Shown in pieces: positions 35,029-44,910 of a DNA stretch of 64,000 nt; the stretch's first letter is position 1, and every line of letters starts with the position of its first letter. This DNA is from Myrica gale. Taxonomy: Eukaryota > Streptophyta > Magnoliopsida > Fagales > Myricaceae. The notes beneath the pieces are model-generated. The model saw only the letters and a program-made list of their open reading frames with translations. It ran no database searches and was not told the origin of the DNA. The DNA lies in the NCBI GenBank assembly GCA_963930655.1, contig OZ005617.1, positions 21,378,068 to 21,442,067 on the forward strand, written 5' to 3'. The position numbers and the translations under genes were made by a program.

Positions 35029-35036
35029 TATAAATA
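35029..35036 (+). promoter_or_regulatory. TATA box of the TPP gene
   Basis: TATAAATA, preceded by a CCAAT motif near 35010 and followed 60-100 bp later by a CT-rich leader (CTCTCTCTCCCTCTCCCTC). This is a good core promoter about 2 kb before the start codon, so it implies a long intron-bearing 5' leader. Confidence 0.6.
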
Positions 35037-35059
35037 CCCATTACCCAAACTCTCGACCT

Positions 35060-37098
35060 TCAATTCCTTATTTCCTTTTCTGTTACGATAGCGCAGTTCT
35101 CACCTCTCTCTCCCTCTCCCTCTACCTGTCTCTCTGTATGACTGTAATATTATAGGGTTTTCAGGTGTTTTCGTTTCCTGAGGTAATTTTTTTCTCTTTA
35201 TAAGTCGGCCTCTTTGTTTTTTTTTTTTTCACTTGGGCATGGCGTAGATCCTTTGTTTTGTTGGTGTCAGATTCTTAGTTTCGTTTCATTTCAGGTTTTC
35301 GATCTGGGTCGTGTTTGGTTGATAGGAAAAAGAGACCGTTACGTTTCTTAACTGGTGAACCAGGTATTTCTTCTGCCATTTCCGTGTTGGATTCGTAAAG
35401 GAGAATTCGGATTTTCGGTGTGAATGCAACGTAAAGGCAATGCTGTTGGGATTTATATCATAAAATTCCATGCTTTTTATCTTCCCTTTTTCTTTAGCTG
35501 GATCTTTTAGCTTTCTGCTTTATGACGTGCGAAGTCCACCAGCTTCTTTTCTTCATTTTTTCCCCCTCTGGGCAACATCATCTACGAGCTTTCGCTGATT
35601 GAAAAGCGAAGCCATTCTTGTTTTTTGCAACAGAGAAACAAAAAAGTTAAGATTTTTAACTTTCGGGAAGGCGTATACAACTAAACAAGGCGGAGAGTTT
35701 CACGTTTGGCACTCGGGAAGCTTAGTTTGGTTAATATTTTACATACATATTTTTGTACCATAAGGTGTCTTACCGATTAACGCCTATTTTTTTGGTGAAC
35801 TAGTATTTTTAATTTCTTTTTCTTTCGAAACATGTAGGCGTGGAGCAGTATATGTTGAAGAAAAATGATTTGACAGGCCATTTGTTTATGTCCTTTATTT
35901 TAGAACAAATTCATGCCTGTCGGTTGCTTCGAACTAGGGAAAATGATTTTAAAAGCTTTGGAAACGTGTATTAACCACTTACCTTGGAAGCAACTCAAAA
36001 AAACAAAGGAGAAAAAATTGAAAGAAAGAAGCTTGTGAGTCATGGCCTTTAGAAAGACTGTGAGTTGTTTAGATCCATTTCTTAATAGTGTATTTTCTGA
36101 CCTTTCCAAGAAGTTCATATAGGCATTGACTCAGTGCCGGTCACGGTTAGCAAGATTAATATAGCTATAATTTTGCGGCCAATTTGTTTCCCGAAAGCTT
36201 TTAATTTTTCAACTTCTCTTAGTTTGTTCTTTTCCTCGTGGTGGGGCTTAAAGTTAATGTTAGTTTCGGTAGTTGGAGTGTCTTATCGATGGAGGAACAT
36301 ATATATATATTCTCTTCTACACGAATGCGAAAGGGATGTACTAGATCTTCGAGAGCGAAACCTTATTGTCACTGGACTAGAGCAATTGCTTTGAGTTGTC
36401 TTCCATTATCAGTTTGCTGTCTGATCCCTTCAGAATATTACCTGGGCGATGCCTTGCTTCTACTTTAATCCCTTTCTTTGTTACTGTTGCTCCTGCATTT
36501 TGTTTTTGAATTATTGTCTTTCTTGTGTTATTATAGTACGTGGATGAAAGTACTTTTCTTCATACAAGATTGTGTCTGGATACCTCAACAGTTAATTTTG
36601 CATACCCTGAAACTAACAGCCTCTTTTGATTATACTCCTTGTAGAAATTACATCCCTTTTGCTGATATCAGGATCTCAATATTAATAGTGTACCAAAATC
36701 TGTGTGCAAACATGTTTGACCAACTACTATAAATGCAGTGTGGCATTGGAGATGAGAAGGTATACTTAGTTTGATCATTTGCTATATTTGATTTTAGTTT
36801 GATCATTTGCTATATTTGATTGATAGCCTGTTTATTTTTTTGTCCTTTGGAAAACATTTAGTTTTTTCTGTAATGATTTGATATCATCAACAGTTTCCAA
36901 GAAGCTTATGCTTGATGGACTGCTCGCCCAGCAGCAGTGACAAGAAAACGCTGAAGAGGTGGTTTTTCATAGACAAAAGAGTTGGGTGAACAAGTTTGGA
37001 AACGTGATCGATTCTGCATTTTGACTGTCTGGCAGTCGACCTTATACATTTGGACTAATTGCTCTTATAACTACTGACACCGAAGTAATCTGGATCCA
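35060..37098 (+). promoter_or_regulatory. TPP 5' leader with probable leader intron and a uORF
   Basis: The leader starts in the CT-rich tract after the TATA box. A plausible intron runs from a donor near 35181 (CCTGAGGTAATTTT) to an acceptor near 36893 (CATCAACAG). The following leader exon holds an upstream open frame, 36908-36940 (MLDGLLAQQQ and stop), ending 158 bp before the main ATG. Short open frames inside the putative intron are not supported. Intron borders are inferred and need transcript data. Confidence 0.45.
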
Positions 37099-39362
37099 AT
37101 GGACTTGAATTCAAATCACGCTTCTCCTGTTTTAACTGATCCTGCACCGATAAACAAGTCAAGACTAAGAATTCATTCAGGTTTATTGCCTTATGCACAG
37201 CAAGGAGCTTCGTTCTCCTCCAGTAAGTATGTAACTATTCCAAGGAAAAAGCCTGCAAAGCTTGATGATGTCCGATCTAATGGTTGGTTGGATGCCATGA
37301 AAGCCTCTTCTCCCCCACGGAAAAAGCTAATTAAGGATGTCAATTTTGAGGTCGTTTCAGATGATGCTGATGTTGCGTATCGCTCCTGGATGGTATGCTC
37401 GTTACCTTTGATTAAATCATCCAGATATGTACATTAAAGCTTCTTTCTGCAGTTGGTTCTCGTACTTGATATATTTTTTTCTCTGGTGTCTTTCTTATTG
37501 TGCAGCTGAAGTACCCATCAGCACTCAACACTTTTGAGCAAATTACAAATTATGCGAAGAACAAGAAGATAGCAATCTTTTTAGATTATGATGGTACTCT
37601 TTCTCCAATAGTGGATGACCCAGATCGTGCCCTTATGTCTAATGATGTAAGAGTTTAGTGTTTATTTGTTTTATGTTTATATTGCGCTTCCTTTATTTTG
37701 ATTTCCACCCAATTTTTATGGAATCAAACAAAATGTTTTCAGATGCGTTCTGCTGTACGAAATGCTGCAAAGTATTTCCCAACTGCTATCATCAGTGGAA
37801 GAAGCCGTGATAAGGTAACTAAGGTCTTTCATTGAATAATCTAAAACTGTTTTGTGTCTGACCATCAAGTGTCTTGTATATATGTGTCATCTGGAAGCTA
37901 TTAGAATCTGACCCATTGCATCTTTCAGGTTTATGAATTGGTAGGACTAACTGAACTCTGTTATGCTGGTAGTCATGGGATGGACATTATGGGCCCACTC
38001 AGACAACAAGTGTCTGATGACCATCCAAATCGTGTTATATCTACTGACCAACAGGTTTGAGATGACAAATCCTTTCATAGTACGCCCTTCAATGCCCGAA
38101 GAGAATTTTTCTGTTTGACCTATGATGTTGTACTAAAATTATTGTGTTAAATCTTTTGAATATTTTTGGACTTGGTAGGTAAAGGTCAAGGAGGTAAATC
38201 TTTTCCAGCCCGCTAGAGAATTTTTACCTTTGATTGACGAGGTGCATGATCCTTTTTTGTTCTCTAAGCAAGTAGCGAAATCCTTTTCAGTTAATATATC
38301 AGTTTTGTGCTTAATGTATCAACCTATCATCTAATTCCATGTTTCTATTTAATGCCAGGTTTTTAGAACCCTCGTTGAGAATACTAAAGGGATCGCAGGT
38401 GTAAAAGTTGAGAATCACAAGTTTTGTGCCTCGGTACATTACCGTAATGTAGATGAGAAGGTGGTGTTTACATTTGGTGCTTTATTACCGGTTTCTCATA
38501 TTTGACCAAAGAGTACACGAGGCAGAATTTTACAGATTTTTTTCTCTCTTTCTTTATTTTCTGACTTCAGAACTGGCCTATTATCGCACAAAGTGTTCAT
38601 GATATTCTAAAGGACTACCCTCGATTGCGGTTAACTCATGGGCGGAAGGTACATTTTATCTTTCCTGAACGCTGATGTGTATATATTCCTCCTTTAATAA
38701 AAGGGATACAGATTGTTTTTCACCAATTTATGTTTTCCATGTTAACCTCTATTACTTGGTTTTCCTCGTTGGTAGGTTTTAGAAGTCCGTCCAGCGATTG
38801 ACTGGAACAAGGGAAAAGCAGTTGAATTTCTTCTTGAATCTCTTGGTATTAACTCCTCTCTTTCTCTTCTCTGAGTACAAGCAACAAGACCTAGTACTGG
38901 GTTTTTATTATTTGAGCGTTTTGTTAATGTTATAGGGCTAAGTAATAGGAATGACGTGCTTCCAATCTATATTGGCGATGATAGGACCGATGAAGATGCA
39001 TTCAAGGTAATGCAAGCGTGACTGCATTTGATAGGGGTTTGTGAAGTCCATAATGCAGAGCTAATTAAAACAAGATCCTTGTCTGTGAACAGGTTTTGCG
39101 GGAGGGTAATCGAGGTTATGGAATATTGGTCTCTTCTGCCCCAAAAGAAACCAATGCTTTCTACTCCCTCAGGAACCCAGAACAGGTATCAAACTTTGAT
39201 CTACATCTCTCTCTGCATCATCACACTGGACTGGACTACCCTGAGATTTCACTCTCTTCTTTCCTCTGTTTAACAAAGAGACCCTTCAAAAATATGCAGG
39301 TCATGAAATTCCTTAATTCCCTGGTGGCGTGGAAGAAGCAGGAAGGTCCTAAAGGCGCATAG
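37099..39362 (+). CDS. TPP: Trehalose-6-phosphate phosphatase, 11 exons
   Basis: Removes phosphate from trehalose-6-phosphate, the plant sugar-status signal, yielding trehalose. Exons: 37099-37392, 37506-37646, 37743-37814, 37929-38054, 38179-38241, 38359-38460, 38571-38648, 38776-38845, 38936-39006, 39093-39185, 39300-39362. All introns are GT-AG and the product is 390 aa, normal for plant TPPs. HAD-phosphatase motifs are intact: [10 protein letters not shown] with the nucleophile Asp125 and Asp127, [10 protein letters not shown], the lysine motif [12 protein letters not shown], and [10 protein letters not shown] (Asp330, Asp331). The ~100-residue N-terminal extension is the variable plant region. 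The start is the first ATG of the frame. Upstream DNA has a TATA box, two G-boxes and a uORF. No lesion found. Confidence 0.95.
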
Positions 39363-41043
39363 TGACTACTATTAAATGTTTCACCCCATAATTAAGCAAA
39401 AGGCCATTGGAGCAGCTGCATCGTTTCTGATCTGTTTTGGCATTGCAGTTGTATCTTTGTAAAGCTTTTTCCCCCAGAAAAAGAAAAAAGAAAAAAAGTG
39501 GTCTTATTATGTTCTCACTCCAGCCCCTTAATTGATTTGATTGTTGTACGTTGTTTGCAGCCATGTCCCCAATGGAATCTATTATAGAATCTGATACATT
39601 TTTTTTATGAGTAGAATCTGATACATTTAAAAGCCTATTCTGTAAATTTGTTGCTTTAATGTTTAGCTCGCTCCGGTTCTTGATTATCTTATCCTTGAGC
39701 TACTGCCGTTTTTTCCCCCTGATATTCTGATCAAACGTTGGTTATATTTTAGAATTTAGAATTTACGCATATGAAAGTTATACGAACAATTAAAAAGAAC
39801 TCATTAGTGTAATTTTGCCGTACAAAATAAAAGTTGTTTTGTCGTCGATGGGCCCCAACAGCTTAGTCCACTTCATTAGTTTCAAACCCAAGGACCCTGG
39901 GCTGAGTTAACAACCGCGGTATTCTGGCTACTATGGTGAAACCCTGATGGGCTAGGACCACTTAGCATAACAAGATGGGTCGCAAACTCAGGCCGAGATT
40001 GGCTCTGGATTTTGCCTGATCCAAGTTTTTTAAGAGGCTACTGCACTTGTGGCCCAAAGCTTTAGAACTCCACTCTTCTTCTACTCTTCCAAGGTTTGCC
40101 TGTGGAAAAGGAAATTCATTTACAGGAGGCCTGGCGGAGAATACAAAGAGAGTAGTTCTAACTGTCCCCCCATAGTGTTTTTATTCCCTTTTAATTTTTC
40201 CCGGTTGTTTCTTTTCCATAGTTATCGTAACAGAAGATAGTTTGTTCATCAAATGTCCAACAGTACAACTCCTACTTACCTTGAAACTGTTTCTTGTAAT
40301 TAATAATTTGTTTATTTGTTGCCACGATATACACAGCATGTTTTAGATTTGATAAGCAAAACATTGGCAAAAACTGCGGTTAATTGACATTTCTAGGACG
40401 GGAATCCTCTGCAATTCAGGTGATCGAATTGTAGGGGCAATAAAAGAGAGAGACAAAAGAGAATGGGTCCCACTCGAGACCCACATTGACCGAATAGGAA
40501 CCACACGACCAGTGTGTGTCCCGAGCAAGATCTCACTCCCCTATGTCCTTCTCTCTCCTATCACCCAAATTGCAGAGAAACCCAATTACACATTTCCATA
40601 TCATTAATATCGGAGCTTAGACGATATTTAAAAATTAGATGTGAATTTGTATGGCCTTGCTGCTCGGGCCTCTCGATCTGCTTATACTCGGGATGCTCGG
40701 GCTGCTTTTATATAGCATTTGTGCGCGCGACCGGCTTGCTCGGGCCTCTCGATCCTCTCAGCTCTCCATTCTGAGCAGATCAGGTTGTCACTTACCATTA
40801 AGTTAGTGGACGAAAAGACTTAATATAAAAGCATGTAAAAATCAGAGACCCGATTGATGAAAAAAATTGATAAGGGACTAATTTGATTTTCACCCAAACC
40901 ACATGGACCAAAATATCATTTATCCCTTTTTTTATTCAGATATCAGTGTTTTTCAACTTAAAATATCCATTAACTTACTTCCTTCTTCCAAGAAAAATAT
41001 ATAAATATCTAATCAAACCCATCGGCTCCACATCGATACGAAG
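39363..41043. other. TPP 3' region and intergenic spacer
   Basis: TPP 3' UTR followed by about 1.5 kb without a gene. A repeated TGCTCGGGCCTCTCGATC occurs at about 40661-40678 and 40736-40753 in an otherwise unremarkable spacer. Short open frames lack support. The right end is the presumed promoter of the transaldolase gene. Confidence 0.55.
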
Positions 41044-41404
41044 TAGGGGTGGGCAAAAAACCCGAAACCCGATGACCTGAACCGGTCCGACCCGTTTCCG
41101 ACCTAATCGGGACGGATTTAAACGGGTTCGGGTTTGTGTGTTAAGAAAAACCAATTTTCGGGTTCTGGTATAGTAACAAACCCGACCTATAACCCGACCC
41201 GACCCGACCCCGAAAATCTAATGTCCTCAAATGAGACTGGAGGGGTCAAAACCCGTGACCCGACGACCCGAACCGGACCTACCCATTTCCGACCCGATTT
41301 TTTCGGGTTTATGCGGGTTCGGGTTCAGGTTTAGTAATGAAGAAAACCGAATTTTCGGGTTCGGGTTAAAATTTTCGAACCCGAACCCGGTTTGCCCACC
41401 CCTA
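41044..41404. mobile_element. hAT-type MITE, 361 bp, just upstream of the transaldolase ATG
   Basis: The ends TAGGGGTGGGCAAA and TTTGCCCACCCCTA form a perfect 14-bp inverted repeat. The flanking 8-bp duplication ATACGAAG (41036-41043 and 41405-41412) is exact. The interior repeats CCCGACCC and GGGTTCGGG words, a common plant MITE composition. It ends 47 bp before the start codon, inside the probable 5' leader or core promoter. The perfect duplication and terminal repeats suggest a young insertion. Confidence 0.93.
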
Positions 41405-41490
41405 ATACGAAGTTACGAACACTTCAACCGAGTTTCAACGGGAAACCAAAAATGTCACTCTCCTTGCAATCTCCATCCTTCTCGGCTCTC

Positions 41491-41546
41491 TCTTCTTCTT
41501 CTTCTTCTTCTTCTTCTTCTTCTTCTTCTTCCTCTTCCTCTTCCTC
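41491..41546 (+). repeat. (TCT)n microsatellite coding for a serine run
   Basis: An almost pure TCT/TTC tract near the start of transaldolase exon 1 encodes about twenty consecutive serines in the predicted transit peptide. Its length is likely variable between alleles. Confidence 0.95.
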
Positions 41547-41962
41547 TCTCCAGGTATGTGTGCATGTATTTGTGATGGTATGGATGCATGTGTGTATGAG
41601 TTTCTGCATTTGAGTATGAGTTATAGTGGGTCCATTTTCATGGCAGGGGAAGCCGAGGTTCTCAGCTGGATCAAAAGCCTGTAATCTGGTGCCGCTCAAG
41701 TTTCAGAGGGCGTTTCCGCAACTTCGAGCTTCCTCGGGGTCTTCGTCCTCTCGCGACACTGGTATACCTCTGGGATATTGACAGATCCTGATGCAATCTG
41801 AAAGTTTCTTTCTTTATTCTCTGTTTGTCTTCATTATTTTTTCTTTGGATTTTGATGTTGTTGTTGCTGTTTGCACAGGTTCGAACACTGAATTGGATGT
41901 CGTGTGTAGCTTTAGTGAGATCGTTCCCGACACTGTCATTTTCGATGATTTCGAGAGGTCAT

Positions 41963-42693
41963 AAGTCCGGATGTTGTTTTCAAAAACAATTTTCTGTTTT
42001 CTATTTCTAAGGTCATAGGCATGTTAGCGTTTTTTTTAAACACTGTCAGACAATCTTTTGTTCCAACCGGATTTAAACAGTGGCTGAAAGGAAGCAAAGT
42101 TATAACCCAACTATAGGCCTTTGCGGGCTGGAGAAGATACGGGCCGGTCATCCAATCACACATACTGAACTTCTCTGAATCCATATGACTCTAAAAGCCC
42201 TATTAATGTCTTCCGGAGGAGAGAACATATTACAAAAACTGCTCATTTTACTCTAATGACATCAAAAGTTAAGCGGCAAAAGTAAAAATTTTAAGGTGCA
42301 AAGTATTAAAGACTATTTATATCAAAGTAATATTTTTTTTTAAATTTAAGTGCAAGGCAAATAACGAGAGGGTAAGTACGGAAAACCAAATTAAACCGAG
42401 TAGCTGATGTTTGGAGGAAAATAATATGGGCTGATAAAAATCTGAGACATTAATAGGGCTTTTGGAGTCATATGGATTCAGAGAAGTTCAGTATGTGTGA
42501 TTGGATGACCGGCCCGTATCTTCTCCAGCCCGCAAAGGCCCATAGTTGGGTTATAACTTTGCTTCCTTTCAGCCACTGTTTAAATCCGGTTGGAACAAAA
42601 GATTGTCTAACAGTGTTTAAAAAAAACGCTGACGTGCCTATGACCTTAAAAACAAAAAACAGAAAATTGTTTTTGAAAATAACATCCGGACTT
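41963..42693. mobile_element. Foldback element with ~245-bp terminal inverted repeats in transaldolase intron 3
   Basis: The arms 41963-42208 and 42448-42693 are inverted copies starting AAGTCCGGATGTT, differing at a modest number of positions. Landmarks on both arms are ACGGGCCGGTCATCCAATC, TTTAAACAGTGGCTGAAAGG and TTTGTTCCAACCGGATTTAA. Long terminal repeats suggest a Mutator-like or foldback transposon, but no 9-bp target duplication is visible. The right end is followed by CTTTGCTTCCTTTCAGCCACTGTTT, a second copy of an arm segment, so the insertion was rearranged. The left end lies six bases after the exon 3 border. Confidence 0.7.
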
Positions 42694-44371
42694 TGCTTCC
42701 TTTCAGCCACTGTTTCCCTCTCTTCTTTTTTCTGTTTTCTGGGTTTCTTTTTTGGGCTGGACATGGAAATTTATGTTTTATAGCAATGCTCTGTTGGTTC
42801 ATTGCTTGGCCAGAAATTGTGCGAACGATATCGAAATTACTAATAATTGGTGTTCTTTTGCTTGAAATAACATCACTAATTTGACCGTAATCTAGTTTGA
42901 CAATATGGAGACGCTGAAAGAGCATAAGAAAACCTTCATCTCTAGCTCCACTTATGGTATTCGTTGTTTTTATCTTTCTTTTCATATTAATTTTTGAAGC
43001 CAACAAAATAAGAAGCAGACCTTGACATTTTTTTAATTATCTATTAAATTTTCTGAGTAATAGAATGAAGAGGTGGTGCTTCTATTGATACTATTCTGGT
43101 TCTTGGGAATATAGGTTTCCTCCAACAGCGGCTACTGTTAGCTCGGCGCTCCTTCTGGGTATCTGAAGCCTTCCTGATACAATATTTAGAGTAAGGATTC
43201 AGTCTCATCAAAAGAGACAAGGACTAGATTTAAGATTTGAATATAGCTATTCAAATTATTTTTATTTTATTTTTATAAGAATATAGCTATTCAAAATTTT
43301 CATGTTGATGTTTTCTTTTCTTAATTGATTAATCTTCTTTCGTATAGAATGCTGTTGAAATGTCTTTGGCGGATTCAGAGTGTTATGGGCTCGAAAACTC
43401 TGGTTTGAGATTGTCGTGTTTCTTTAATAAGGTTGGATTTCCACACACATACTTCAACTGTAAGGTGTGAATTTAATTGGTTAAGTTGATCAAATGGTTT
43501 ACCATAAGTGATGGAAGTGTAGGCTTTGGCGAACATTGGTGGTGACTTGGCAAAACTAGTCCCTGGTCGAGTTTCAACTGAAGTGGATGCACGTCTTGCG
43601 TATGACACGCACGGCATTATCAGGAAGGTTGGTTTCTTTAATGGTCGATTAGTTATCTATTGTCCTAAAGAAAATGCTTAACTTTTCCAAAAAGGAATAG
43701 AATATTGGTAATGAGATGCTTTTGATTTTCAACTTCCATGAATCATTTATTTGTTGCTAATTTAATCTCTTCTAAGCATCCGGGTTGCAGATCATGGAAG
43801 TTAGTGAGTTTGGGTGGGATGGCAATCTAGATCTTTTAGATCTTACATACTACAGTCCACATTTAATTAGTTTATGAATTTTGGCATTACAAAGAACCGT
43901 TAATTCAAGCTTTGAGATTTTGGAATATTAGCACTGCCATATCATTGGGGGAGGCGAAGTGTGATTTACAATGTTGTTTATACTTTTAAAATCCCCTTCT
44001 TTCTAAAACAGTATCTACATCAAGAAATTTAGGAGGAAGCATCATGCTGAGAAGCGCAGGAACATCGGTCCTGAATAGAAAATGAACAAGTTGAGTAGAA
44101 ACTGAGATCTTGCCATAAGAGGTCCACCATCTAACTTCGATCTTTTCTATTGATAGCCAGCTTGATTAGTCATATGACTCATCCCCCCCTACACGTGGTG
44201 TTAATGATGTCGCTTTACACATAGCAACTGATGGAAAGGAAAAATTATAAATGTATACTGATGAATGGAAACATAATCTCTGGTCTAGAAATTTTAAACA
44301 AGCATGTTTCTTAGTTGGCCGAGGATCCATGTCACTGTGTAAGCAAAACCTATGATGTTGAGGGAAATATT

Positions 44372-44910
44372 TGTTGGAAGAGGAGTTTACAACAAAAAGG
44401 GAGTAAGGCTTTTAAAGTAGAGCAAATTTATGTGGAAGAGATAATGAGGAGGGATATGGAAGAACACTCTTCAATTTCTCAAACTTGGCTTGTCTTGAAC
44501 TTTCTTGACTTCACTTCTTCTTCTTCAAAATGGTGGAGCTACATCCCTTTATATAGGCTTACACATTTAATCTTAGCCACACATTTCATCTAAAATATCT
44601 AGATATTTCTATGACACTTTCTAGATATTTTCTAGCACTTTCTAGACAATATACTTCTACTTATTTCTAAGATATTTTCTTAGAATTTTCTAGAAAGTTA
44701 TTGATCTCTCATACTCTAGAGATTTATAGAACTCTCTAGAGAACTTCTTTCTCTTCCTTTATCTAGAGCACTATAGAACTTTCTAGAAAGATGATTTCTC
44801 TTCTTTTTCTCTAGAGATTTATGGAACTCTCTAGAAGATCTTCATCCTCCATTGGGCCAAGACTAAGTTTGGAGCACATTTTGGGCCCAAATCAAGTTTA
44901 ACTTTCAACA
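44372..44910 (-). repeat. Copia 3' LTR (539 bp)
   Basis: Nearly identical to the LTR at 47915-48454. It contains two perfect three-unit heat-shock elements (AGAATTTTCTAGAAA at 44682-44696 and AGAACTTTCTAGAAA at 44775-44789) and weaker TCTAGA-centred variants around them. The adjoining polypurine tract reads AAGTTTAAGGGGGGA on the minus strand. Confidence 0.95.

Noticed and set aside
41936-43006. Open frames across transaldolase intron 3 on both strands
   Set aside because: Repeated because of the inverted arms of the foldback element; not genes.
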